Positions 46,994 through 58,047 of a stretch of DNA of 64,000 bases are shown here, in pieces. The stretch lies in assembly GCF_000801105.2 (NCBI RefSeq), contig NC_079511.1, positions 12,020,784 to 12,084,783 on the forward strand. The letters run 5' to 3'. Origin of the DNA: Raphanus sativus (lineage: Eukaryota; Streptophyta; Magnoliopsida; Brassicales; Brassicaceae). Positions within the stretch are counted from its first letter, which is position 1. Every line of letters begins with the position of its first letter. The translations under genes were made by a program, and so were the position numbers. The notes under the pieces are model-generated. The model saw only the letters and a program-made list of their open reading frames with translations, was not told the origin of the DNA and ran no database searches.

Positions 46994-47772
46994 CTTTTAT
47001 TAATTGGTCATAGAGGAGAATTAATAGAATAGATACATTTAAAATATACTTTTGAATCGAATAACCTATTTAAAACCCGTTAAACTAAATGAGGTTTAAA
47101 ATTTTATAAAATTGAAAATAAAAATTTTCAAATAGTTTCAAAAAGTATTTTCAAATTTCAAAAAAAAAACAATTCGAAAAAGTTTGAAATTTTCTTTTTA
47201 ATAAGTTTGAATTTGAGAACATATAATCTGAAACTATAAAAAATAATTTTTAATTTATTATTTGTATTTATATATTTAGGGTATAAGAGGCTTTTACCTA
47301 TTAAATAAAATATTTTGGCCATTTTTATGATCTTTTTGTAACAAAAACTTAAAAATGTTATATTTAGGAAAATTGCCCAATTTAAAATTATCTAAATTAT
47401 TTGATATTTTATTCAAACAGTCCGATTTAAAAAGTTGGTATAGTTATTTATTTATTTATTTGTAAACATAGTTATTAATACTACGTGATATTTTTTTACT
47501 TTTATGCATCCCGAAATTATAGGAAGTAAAGGGGAAGGGAGGTTACAAATATCCTTATGCATTCCGATATTTGTTAATTAGTGGCAGTTAATTATTTGAA
47601 AATGTGGGCTATAAATAAGTGGACACAACTTTTATCAATTGGTCATGCTGAAAAATTAATAGAATATATATGATTACAAAGAAAATACAAATATAGTCAC
47701 AAAAAAAACAAATATGAGAATTAAATTAAAACAAAAATACACCCGCCCTTTAAAGGGCGGATCAAAATCTAG

Positions 47773-48487
47773 TCTTCCATTAAGTTATTAATTTTTTATT
47801 TGTATTTTAAAGGGATAATACTTTGCAAAAATAATACTGATATTCTGTTGTTTTAAAATATTTCTGCAAACTTTTTCTTATCATATATTTCTGCAAACTC
47901 ACGAGTGTACTCCCAATTTCTTTTTTGTAACAATTGAAATAGTAAATAGATAACATAAATTTCCTAAAGAGAAGTAACAAAACAGATATTAAAATCAATT
48001 TATAAGCACAAAGAAGTAGAGAAATACCTTGTTTTCTTCGTTGTTGATAAACTTTTATACCCCCATTCTGTTTGGAGCTATGAAACAGAAGTACTCAAGG
48101 GTCATTTTAAATCTGAATTATTTTACTGTTTGGGCTCTATACATATGGTAAGTATGGTGGAGTTTGAGCCTTTGAGGAGACTGAGAGAAATTGACAAAAA
48201 GGAAGACCAATAAAAGTTAGAAGTTCTTTACTGTTTTGAACTTTTGATCGTTATAAAAGGATTCACAGCCACAATATTGAAACTGTGGAAAGTTAGAGAA
48301 GAAGTTATATTTAGAGGAAAACAGTTAGATAAGAAAACGTGGAATGAAAATTTTGAGAAAATTTAGGGTCTAAGTTTTATTGGTCATGTGACTTGAGCTT
48401 TAGTATATAGGGGATATCAAATATTTTTTTACATTTACACTGTAAAACTATTGGTTTAATCATACATAATAAAAACGTACACGACCT
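47773..48487. other. Intergenic region downstream of the permease
   Basis: No gene or repeat was recognised; it includes the likely 3' UTR of the permease. Confidence 0.5.
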
Positions 48488-50061
48488 TCAAGCAATAACG
48501 GAGACACTAACTGGAAGTGGATGCAGTTCTGTCTCCTGCAACTGAGCCTTATCGATAATTCTCTTGCCAGATTTAAACTCGCCGTAAAAGTAAGAGACAA
48601 ACCCCCACAGAGAGAGAAGGAGAGCAACACCTTTCTCAGCTTGAAACTTCTCTTGAAAACACACGACGGCCAAAACTTCCGTGACCGGAAGAAGAGCACT
48701 GATGAGAACACCAGAAGCTAGAGAAGACGCACAGAACACAACCCCTATGGCTCCTAAGAATAATCCTTGATATACTATCCCTGTCATCACAACCAACGTG
48801 TAGTAAAACGCAGATCCTCCTATCTTGAACTCTCTTGCTTCTCTTGGTATAACCTACGAAACATACATATCAAAAAAGTGTTGCACGATGATTAATTTGA
48901 ATATATAGCTTTTTGACACTATGTTTCCGGCTAATGCTAGGATAGCCGAATCACTTGTTATCAGACTATCAGGTAAACTATTTGGGCTGAATATCAGATG
49001 ACTTCCCACATAACTATTTTAATTGTTATTTTAGATTTATACACATATTAAAAAATATTTAATTTTATATATTTTATATAAAAACATCATTATCTATACA
49101 AATAAATACATTTCAATTAATAAAAAAATAAACCGGAGAATATAAAAATAAATTTACTCTACAATTAAAATGAAACCTGAGTGAGTATTATTTTGTTTTA
49201 AATGAGGCTTGAACGCTGGAAAAGTGTTTTAGCACATTCTCATGCACTTACCACTTGACCATAGCCATGCGGGCTTGAATATATAGTTTAGCAACAACAA
49301 AAGAAACATATAAATTTTTTACAAAGAAAAAAAGAAACATATAAATCAGATTCTATGTTTACCTTGAAGTCGCCTTCTACAAGCATCCCAACGATACAGA
49401 AGCAAGAAGCAGCGACGCACATGACCAACTGCATCTCCAACACAAGTGTGAAAGTGATTTCTTGTCGAACTTTCTTGTAAGTAAGCTCAACGAACGGTAA
49501 TATAAAAGCGTAAAGAACAGCTGCAGTGAGAGTCACCAAGAACCCAACCACATACTCCTCGTGGCTCACGTCAGCCGGCCTGTCTCCGTCGCCGCCACGT
49601 AAGGCCAGGATTCCCGTCCCGGCCGTTAACAAAACGACGGCGTTTATGGAGAAAGGAGTGAACGTTTGCTTGACCATGAAGAAAGAGAAGATCGCATTGA
49701 ACCCTAACTGAGTTCCGACAATGAGTGATGTTGTGGAAACTGGCAGATAAGCTAGCCCATACGCGAAACAGTAGTTGTCAAGTCCTACGAGCAACCCTAT
49801 GACGATAGATGCGATGAACATTGGAGTTTCCATGAGGACAATCTCTGTTTTTTCTATGTTTCCAGAGTTGTTGCGGTTTCTGCGGCGGAGGAAGGAGATA
49901 ACGAGAGGGATGAGGATGACTGGGAAACCTGCCGTTGAGAGAAAGCTCATGAACCAGATTCGTTCTCCGCCATTGTTGTAGTAGAGACGAGTTAACAAAG
50001 GACCTCCACATGTTCCAATAGCCAAGATCATGCAGACTAAGACAAGCAGACCGTTCTTCAT
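48488..50061 (-). CDS. Purine permease (PUP family), intact
   Basis: Two exons, 49363-50061 and 48488-48853, with a 509-bp GT-AG intron, give 354 residues. About ten hydrophobic helices span the protein. Family motifs are [19 protein letters not shown] at the N-terminus, [20 protein letters not shown] near residue 95, VEGDFK at the exon junction, [17 protein letters not shown] at the start of exon 2, and [20 protein letters not shown] and [19 protein letters not shown] near the C-terminus. PUPs belong to the drug/metabolite transporter superfamily and import adenine, cytokinins and related compounds across membranes with protons. The region matches the Arabidopsis PUP3/PUP1 pair, but I cannot assign one member. 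A 43-bp tandem duplication lies 60-150 bp upstream of the start codon. Confidence 0.92.
49299..49346 (+). repeat. A-rich micro-insert in the permease intron
   Basis: aaaagaaacatataaat at 49299-49315 and 49330-49346 flanks tttttacaaagaaa. It ends 16 bases from the intron's donor side. Confidence 0.6.
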
Positions 50062-50592
50062 CTTCTTGCTAACTTTTCTTGTCTCAAAAGTTAATGGTCA
50101 AAGAGACATTACATGTGTTTTATGTGATTTGTTTGCTTTTAGTTTTGAATCGGGTGAAGCATTGTTGTGATTTGTTTGCTTTTAGTTTTGAATCGGGTGA
50201 AGCATTGTTACATAGAAGCGCCTTTGCGGCTTCAAAACGCTATATGCATGGTCCTTCATCGTGATAAAAACAAGACGTGTTCAACACGTTTTTCTCTACA
50301 CACATTAAGTATGACAAAAAAAAATTTCTATAACACTGAAAACTAAACTCGGATGGTCTCTGAGACAATTTTTAACTTTCTTCAAAAATTGGGAAACTAT
50401 AATTTATAATCCAAGTACAAAATGTCCGTGTAAATATTATATACATTAAAAATTGATTTTTTTTTTAATCCTTATAATCAATAAAGAAACAACAAAAAAA
50501 AAGGGAACATTACTGTGTGGTAAAATTTGAACGTGTAAAGTTGGTGATGAGAGGAGGCTTTTTGTTTTCTTTCAGTCTTTATCTAAATCTGG
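50062..50592. other. Intergenic region between the permease and MUCI70
   Basis: It holds the permease promoter/leader and the MUCI70 3' UTR. Apart from the 43-bp duplication nothing stands out. Confidence 0.55.
50124..50209. repeat. 43-bp tandem duplication upstream of the permease
   Basis: Two identical head-to-tail units, 50124-50166 and 50167-50209, begin gtgatttgtttgcttttagt. They lie in the probable promoter or leader. Confidence 0.85.
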
Positions 50593-53384
50593 TCATAGTG
50601 CAGGCAGGTTAGCTTTCCTGTTACCTCTTGAACTAGACCGTCTGCCTCTTCCACGCCTTCTAGGCGGCCTTGTGCTGCCCCCTCTTCCACTTGAGACTTT
50701 TTTAGGCAAGTCGCTGCTTATTAAAACAGGTGTAGCTGGCAGTGGAGGCGGCGGCGATGGTGGTGATGGTGGTGGAGGAGAAAGATTAGGCGCTGGAGGT
50801 TTTCGCCTTGCGATTCTCTCTTGTTCTGCTCGATGATATTTCTGAATTTTGATTGTTATATAAAAGTCAAGATTGTTTTTATTACTTATATAAAAAAAAA
50901 AAGAAAGAAGAGATCAATCACCTGAACTACAAAGTTGCGTCGCTCGCAGTCAAGGAACATGCTTACTGTCCAGTTTGTTTTAGCTGCAATCTTGTCTCTC
51001 ACAGTTGAGAAACTGATTTGATCTCTAGAAGTGAATCGGTCTACTTCGTTGAACCAAAGACAAGTGAAGAGGTTGCTGATGGGGACATGCTCTCTTAAAA
51101 TGACACAGCCCTCAGGGACGTCTGTATACCAAAAAGTGTGTATACATTAAACTTTGAAAAAATTCAGATTCTTAGAAAAAGTGAGAGCCAAAGAGAGACG
51201 TACCGCTTGTGATTGGGAGCTTTGCAACGGAGTAAGGGGTTAACCCTTCATTCTTGTAGAACTCCACCTGAAAGTCTATAGAGGCGTTGTCATATTTACC
51301 AGCTGCTTTATTTGCTTCAGCCTCCACGAAGACATCAAACCGTCTATAATGTTTAGAGATTGCAAATGTAGCATTTTTTCTCCACAAGAACCTAATGCAA
51401 AAGAGAGGTTAGTCTCAGATTTCTGCGGGCGGGCCAGCTATAAAATCACCAGACCTAAGGTCTTCTAGAGTCAAAAGTGTGAACTTTTAAAACAACTGAA
51501 CATGTTAATACTGGAATACTAAGCACAACATGCTACCTGCTTCACGAAAATCTATCTTAAAAAGGGTAAACAAGCAGATTTCTACCATAAGTACTCTCAC
51601 TACTATGTCTAAAGGAATACTGTTATTTGTAACTGCAGGAAGCTGCATAGCCAGCCATAAATAGAATAGTGGAAACACTATATACATCATATTACTAAGG
51701 ATTTGATCTCAAAAGGAAAAAAAAAAATATGATAGGCCTTACCTCTCAAGAATTTGATATGGATCAACGACAAGCTCAAGTTTTCCATCAATCCATAAAG
51801 AATAGCGAGCATTTGGAAACATCCTATGGACAAGAAGCTTCGGCACCTACAAAGATAACAAGGTATCAGCATATATGTCGCTTTTATAAGTTGGTGTATT
51901 AGTTTCGAGCAACTTAATGTATACTTTGGTCCATCAAAAGACAAGAGATGTGATGTACCTTTCCATTGCGCCTTCCATCTAAATAAGGGAGATTATGCAC
52001 AACAACAACTCTCCATATCCCTACTGTCTTGTTGCCGTTAAGGCCACGTTCTCTCTTCAAAATTGATTCAGTTCCTTCATCAACAAACATGTAGAAGCAA
52101 ACTGTTTCCTCCGAATGTTTACTGATATTTTTGGGGGCTTTTACATCATCAAAAGCATCTGGAAAGAGAAAACATTCTTCTTCATCAGAAACACACACAA
52201 AAATCGGCAACACCACAAGGGCGACTGATTAACAAATAAGAAGGAAGCAGTACCAAACACAGCTGAGGCAACAACAATCCCACGGCACTGCCTCATTTCA
52301 AGAAGATCAGCCTCATCAATGTCAAAACCTGTATTCCGACCAGGTTGAGGTCCTTTAACAAACCTGATAGACAAATCATAGTTGATTTACTAAGATGATG
52401 AGACCCCCAAAAAAAAAAACCAGAAAGATAACAAACTTACCCACAATGAACGCTCATTGTTTCTTTAACATCAAAAGAATGATTCCTCTGTTTCAAAGTA
52501 GGATAACCACCAAAATCAGACCCTCCAAACTCTGTCTCTCTACTTAGCTGTTCTTCATGTATATACGTTAAGTTGTTAAGAAGAGGGGAAAAGGAGGGAG
52601 CACTTGGCATCAAGGCAACTGCTTCTTCGACTGGAAGGTAACATACCGGGCATGCTGAAAAAAACAAAAACCAAAAACGGTGTTTACAAAACTGTCTCTA
52701 GCATGGTAAAAAAAAAAAAAGAGAAGAGAAAAGAAGACATACGGCGAGGTCCAGTTCGTTTTCTGTCGGAAGGAGGGGGAGGTAAGGTGAAAGTGTGACA
52801 AGGATGTCCTTGAGGAAGCGTATAGCCAAGAAAATGTATAGGAGGCGGAGGAGGAGGAGGAGGAGGAGGAGAGAGTATAACATTTGTGTCTATAGAAGAA
52901 GATATATTCTGAATTTGATCTTCATTAGTAGGTAACAAGATTGAATGATTTACAACGGAAGTGCCATTGAAGTGAAGACTCGGAGGAACTTGAACTTCCC
53001 GACCATCTTCACCTGATCCACAATTAACCTTAAAATCAATATCCCACCTAACTACATTCCTCAACTAAACACCACTTGTCAATTCTTAAGGCAAAAACAT
53101 ACTCGGTCTTGTCTCTAAGATTCCGACCAAACACAGAATCAAAACACACCTTTGCCGGCGTAAAGGACGCGGAGAAAGACGACGGCGGAGATCAAGAAGA
53201 GGAGCAACATGCCGACCTTCTTACGACCAGCGAATTTGCAGATCCAATGTACCCTCTCCTTGTGCATCATCATCTTATTAGATGCCTTGGTACGAGTCGT
53301 CGTCGTAGGCAAAACGACGGCGTAGAGACTCGTCTTGTCCATCAAGGAACCATAGCTACTCGATCGAACCCCCAATCCACTCAT
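50593..53384 (-). CDS. MUCI70: MUCI70-like DUF616 glycosyltransferase, 9 exons
   Basis: Exons on the minus strand: 53150-53384, 52743-53012, 52441-52654, 52254-52363, 51959-52158, 51743-51846, 51204-51391, 50922-51121 and 50593-50841; together 589 residues with consistent GT-AG phases. A short cytosolic N-terminus precedes one membrane anchor at residues 57-75 (GMLLLFLISAVVFLRVLY), the type II layout of Golgi enzymes. A proline run near residue 120 is followed by the TOD1/MUCI70 (DUF616) domain from about 170 to 506, including KPCPVCYLPVEEA-like CPVCYLPV, YMFVDEGT, VGIWRVVVV and ARYSLWIDGKLELVVDP. The C-terminus is proline- then Gly/Arg/Ser-rich (GRGGSTRPPRRRGRGRRSSS). Arabidopsis MUCI70 (At1g28240) is required for pectin in seed mucilage. 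The structure looks intact. Confidence 0.92.
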
Positions 53385-53955
53385 CTCTTCCTCCTTAACT
53401 CATTCTATCGAAAACTCTCAATTCGTATGTATGGTTTCAGATCAAGAGAGCTCAGCTTTTTTACTCTTAAAGTTTTGCAATCTGATCTAACCCAAAAAAA
53501 AAAAAAAAATTCCAGCTCAGACAGATTCGAATCCAACTGTGCGAAGGTGTGACACGGATGGATCAATGAGAGTTACTGTCGGAGGATTTAAATCAAAACA
53601 ATCGGGAAGGGTTTGTGATTGGTGGATAGGGTTTTGATTCCTTAATAAGTTTGTTTTTTCCAAAATCAGGATCCCAGCAACACACAAAGGCCTATACACA
53701 CACACACAAACAAAAATCAATACATTATTCCGCGTCAAATTAATAAAAAAAAGGCATATTGATAATTCTTCTTCTTTTATCCAAGTTTTGTCTTAATTAT
53801 GCTTATAATTTTTTTTGTCGGAATTATGTTTAATGCATTAAGATAATGATCCCTTATAACTTTATCTTAAAACAACAATTAAAAAATAAGATTGTATTTC
53901 ATCTATTTCAAATTTTCAATAGACGATGGTTAAAGTTTTTCACACACCATTAAAG

Positions 53956-54004
53956 ATTAATATCTTTTATTATTTTCTTATAAAAAATATTAATATCTTT
54001 TATT
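53956..54004. repeat. Micro-insert with 16-bp duplication
   Basis: attaatatcttttatt at 53956-53971 and 53989-54004 flanks attttcttataaaaaat. Confidence 0.5.
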
Positions 54005-54271
54005 CTGTTTCTCACGTTTTATATAAAATAAAATTAACCACAGTTAACTCAACCAATGCAAATTATACTGCATACTATAAATAGTCATGAACACTTTTAA
54101 ACTTTTACATAAAACTTTGAAATTTTACTTATTTCAAAAAATAAATTCTTAAAACATCACTTAAAGTAAAACGAAAAATTATATTTGTACTACAATATAT
54201 AGGAAAGATTTTGATTATAAAAAAAAAGTTTACTATAAGTCTTTATTTGAAATCTAAACTATATTGAACAA

Positions 54272-54312
54272 AATAGAGGACTTTTTTTTGGTCAAAGAAC
54301 AATAGAGGACTT
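54272..54312 (-). repeat. Poly(A) micro-insert with 12-bp duplication
   Basis: aatagaggactt at 54272-54283 and 54301-54312 flanks an insert that reads GTTCTTTGACC-AAAAAA on the minus strand. Confidence 0.6.
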
Positions 54313-54859
54313 AGGGGGAATTGTTATTGCTAGGTGGGCGTGGAAATAACATCTGATATAAAGTATTTATTTGGGTATTATTATAATGATCATCCAAACA
54401 CTCATGTAAGCGTCATTGCAGAGTTGTGACAACTAAGTTTTTAAATAAAGTTTGAAATATTTATTTAAACACTCACATTAGCCATCCATGAATCTTGTCA
54501 TTATTAGTATCACCCAATCTTTTAAATCCGACAAAAACATTAAACCGGACAATTTATCAGGTCATCATATTATTAGATCAACGACCACAAATTAATAAAA
54601 ATATTTAGTTTTAATATATGAATATATATTAACTTTAAAAATATAATAGAAAAATCACATTTCTTACAAAATATAGAAATATTTAAATTTGGTTTCTTTA
54701 TTTTTATTTTGTTTTATATATAAATAATTTAACATTTTGTAAAAAATTATGAGTTAGGCATATAATAAACATAGCAAAACTTAAATATCTAATGAGAATA
54801 ATCTGTTCAATAACCATAACTGATAAAGTAACAATGATGTTCCCGCGAGTGGTTTTCCA

Positions 54860-56130
54860 TGCTTCTGGTGAACAAACTCAAGAGATGATTGGAAATATTG
54901 TGGTACTAATGAAAGATCAACTTGCTTCGTCTCTGAAAGATTTTCAAATTCCTGATAAGAATACAACCGAGAGAGGTTTGAGTTTTCTTTATCATAAATC
55001 CCAGTATGATATGAATGAGAGCATTAGCAAACGAGAGATGCACCAGGACGACAGAGTGTAGATTTGGACAGCTCTCAAGAAAGTTTGGTAACATATCAAA
55101 CGAAGTGTTTCGGAAGCAAGCATGCAAGCGAGATTAGAACTGTGGTAGCTGTTCCATCTCGCAGTAAACACAAATAACCTGAGCAACAAGAAATAAAAAG
55201 AAAACATGGGTTCACTGAGAAATGTGACAAAAGAAACTATACAAAAGCTTAATGCTATTGAATCAGCCTTGTATATACCTCTAGAGTCTCTGCATAGATT
55301 GTCATATCGCCGACTGTAGATAACCCGGTGAAAAATTTACAAGCATTGTTATCTTGGAAGAATCATCTGGTTCCAACGACTCGCCATATTCAACATTAAG
55401 GTTAACGTCAATTATCTACCTTTGCAGAGAGACCAATAACTATGGTATTATGAAGCTGTCAGATCGGTAATCACTGAAATTCATGCAGTCAAGTTTTGGA
55501 ACATCGATTGCCAAAGCATCATTTATATCATCATCGATACATTCGCAAGGGTCGGCCTCTATTTTGAACCTTTTCAATGACTTGGAAAGCACACACACAG
55601 CTGTTAGACCATCACTAGGCTCACAGATTATGTTTAACTCTTCAAGAAAGGACAGCTTGATACTAAAGTCTTGAGAGTTGGATCACCATGGAACTTGACC
55701 ATCTCAAGACGCATAATCTTGACACAAGGCAACGAAACAGATTCAGGATGATCCATGAATACAGAGACAGAGGCATCTCAACCAAGTAGTCCTGATAGTC
55801 CTCCTCGTTACCAACTCTACGTTGCAGCATCTATCCAAGTCTTGAAACGAGGTAGCTCCAGCTCGTATACCTCATGGATCAACTTGAGTCTATTCAAATG
55901 CTGCTCGTTTTCAGAACCTAGAAACCTATCCACGAAACTCACAAAGTCATCATCCTCTCGGAAGTCGTTGGAATCTAAATCCAACGCATGGACTTGTAAC
56001 CACAGGTTTCTCGAACGCTTTGATAATATGCTTGTGCAAACCGATTGCTTCATAGAAAGTTCATAGAGTATCTAACATAGGAATGAATCGGGCAAGTTGC
56101 TTATTAAATCTGAGCTCCTTCGTTTCTTTT
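54860..56130 (-). pseudogene. F-box/LRR/FBD gene relic
   Basis: Minus strand from about 56120: SDLISNLPDSFLC, an in-frame TAG at 56074-56072, [20 protein letters not shown] and [17 protein letters not shown] form a recognisable F-box with a stop inside it. [17 protein letters not shown] follows, then LRR-type sequence in another frame ([38 protein letters not shown]), and finally an FBD-type MLPNFLESCPNLHSVVL near 55100-55050. Stops and frame changes between the segments make it non-functional. Intact homologues are SCF ubiquitin-ligase adaptors. Confidence 0.8.
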
Positions 56131-56331
56131 TAACAGAGGTTTTTTCCTGAATTTTAGAGAGAATAAGTTTGAGATTTTGCATGTAATTTTTTTTAAAAAA
56201 ATCTCATAAATCTACAACCTAAATCGGAGATTGGAGAGTTAGTAGAAAGACGATTCAAAGTTCGTAGAAGAAGTTTGATTTTCATCGACGCACGCGACAA
56301 ATAAAAACCGGTTCGATTTTAAAAACTTTTA

Positions 56332-56656
56332 GGCCATGTTCGTTTAGCTATCGCGCGACCTGGGATTTGCGACATGCGACCAGTCGCAGGTCGTAGACTG
56401 TTATTCGTTTTACTGTCACGTAACATGCGACATGCGATTGGTCGCAGGTTGTTGTTCGTTTTGATGTCGTGCCAGTAGTAGGTTTCGATTCAAGTCGCCC
56501 GAAAAACAGCGACTAAAAAATTAAGAAAATTTTGATCGCGCACATAAACAAACATAATTTTCGTCGCAGGTCACGGGTCGCAGATTGCACGACGTATAAA
56601 CGAAAATAATCTTACTGGTAAGCCGCAGGTCGCGCGACACGTAAACGAACATGGCC
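56332..56656. mobile_element. GC-rich Harbinger/Tourist-like MITE
   Basis: The perfect inverted ends ggccatgttcgttta and taaacgaacatggcc are flanked by TTA at 56329-56331 and 56657-56659. The 325-bp interior is built of variants of gcgaccagtcgcaggtcg and gcgacatgcgac, giving many nested palindromes and a GC content well above the surroundings. It lies about 150 bp upstream of the PKR1-like start codon. Confidence 0.85.
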
Positions 56657-56806
56657 TTAATCTATTTGCGAGTTTGATTTTCGGTTTGGTTTAACATGAT
56701 GATGACAGAAACCGTTTCGGTTTAGCATGATCTCGGGTTCTAATTGTCTCTTTCCTTCGGAAATAAACCAGATTTCTTTGTTTCTGTGGAAGGAAGAAAG
56801 AAAAAG

Positions 56807-57497
56807 ATGGAGGAGAAGAAGAAGCAAAAATCAGAGATTTCGTCAACGGAAGCTGTTCTTCTCGGAGCTCTAGCTCCAGGCGTCAATGTCTGTACTTGCC
56901 CCTTTTTGTGTAGATGCTCTGTTTCTTTTTTTATAAAAACCCTAGTTGGATCTGATCTGTTTTATTACAGGCTCCAACATGGAACACTCTGAGATTCGCG
57001 TTTCTTCTGCTGGGTCTCTGTCTCACTTTCATGCTCTCCATAGCTTTCACCAGTGGCCAATCCATGTTACTTGTTCACGTTGGCTTCCTCATTCTAATCG
57101 CATCTTCTCTCTTTGTCCTCCTCAATTGGTATGTCAATGATCCCAATACTTTCTCATTTGTCTCTGTGTCTATCTTATCAACCCTTTTGACTTGTTTTTA
57201 TTTTAGGATTCAAACATTGGTCTGTGTGTTGACAGCTTAAGTTGTTCTGTTTCTTGGTTTCTAGTAACTACTTGTGCAACTTGGTCGGGTTTTCAGTTGT
57301 CTAGTTTTGTATGTGCTTTGAAAAGATCATTATCTTTTGTTGTGTACCAAGTTGTTCCTCTGAGGGTTTATGAGATTCTAGAGAATGATGTAGTGCCCCT
57401 TCTGTTCTGCAGGTTTCTTGCTCAGACAGGGTTAGTACCAGTTGAGACACAGATGCAGGAGTTGAACTTGGCACCTACCACTGATAAAAGCAATTGA
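56807..57497 (+). CDS. PKR1-like V-ATPase assembly factor, 3 exons
   Basis: Exons are 56807-56887, 56971-57128 and 57413-57497, encoding 107 residues. A lysine-rich N-terminus (MEEKKKQKSEIS) precedes LLGALAPGVNAPTWNTLRFA, two hydrophobic helices (FLLLGLCLTFMLSIAF and LLVHVGFLILIASSLFVLL), then NWFLAQTGLVPVETQ and a hydrophilic tail. This is the pattern of the small ER membrane protein Pkr1, which in yeast helps assemble the V0 sector of the vacuolar ATPase (established knowledge); the plant role is inferred. Phases across both introns join correctly (N|A and W split 2+1). The ATG at 56807 was preferred to an in-frame one at 56744 because it starts the conserved part. It matches At1g28250. Confidence 0.85.
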
Positions 57498-58047
57498 TCA
57501 AGGACGACGCTATGTTTTTTAGTTGCTCAGGCCTAGTAGACACAAAGTATCAGTTCCAATACCAAGGATTTGATTTGGTGCAACCAGAAAAATCCTGTTT
57601 CTGTTAATAGTATACAATCAGCTTTTGCTTTCCTCAAACTCTTTTCTTAGTTCCCCTCTTCTTGTTTCATTTTCTTTCTTTGGCTTGATGGAGGATGCAG
57701 AAGAAGCACAAACAGCAAGGGTTTGGTTTGATCAATTCTCCAACATTAGCTCCTTTTCTTTGTTTTTTTAATTCCCATACTAAGTTTGTTCCTCCCATGT
57801 AAGAAGATTATTATTTACAATGCATTCAAGGGTAATTTAACTCAGATTCATCCCTCAGTTAAGAAACCAATGAACTTGAAAAAACTTTTGATGTTCACTT
57901 TGTTTGTTACTTTATGTACAACCAAACTTTTTTGTTGATGTGTTTTCATTCTCTTGCAAAATTGAACAACAAATACAAGGAAATAAGAACGATATCTATA
58001 GGTTGTTACTACTTGTAACAGTTTCCTTTTAACTCACTTGTGCATCT
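57498..58047. other. Convergent 3' region of PKR1-like gene and SMG7L
   Basis: The two genes face each other and this stretch holds their 3' UTRs. No other feature was seen. Confidence 0.6.

Larger units (their letters stand above)
45210..47772. mobile_element. Nest of Helitron-like ends
   Basis: Several Helitron termini lie here in both orientations. A minus-strand 3' end is at 45210 (hairpin ccgtgctttgcacgg, CTAG then T). A plus-strand 5' end TCTATTCTATTAATTCTTCG starts at 45382. Minus-strand 5' ends lie at 45944 and 47036. A plus-strand 3' end has hairpin ccgccctttaaagggcgg (47743-47760) and CTAG at 47769-47772 before T. A decayed plus-strand 3' end is near 45750-45772. The pairs are interleaved, so I could not assign individual elements. 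A complete TRIM element is nested within. Confidence 0.55.
53385..54780. other. Intergenic region upstream of MUCI70
   Basis: The first 350 bp are the probable MUCI70 leader and promoter (poly(A) tract near 53500, ca repeat near 53700). Beyond, the region is AT-rich with two micro-inserts. Confidence 0.55.
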
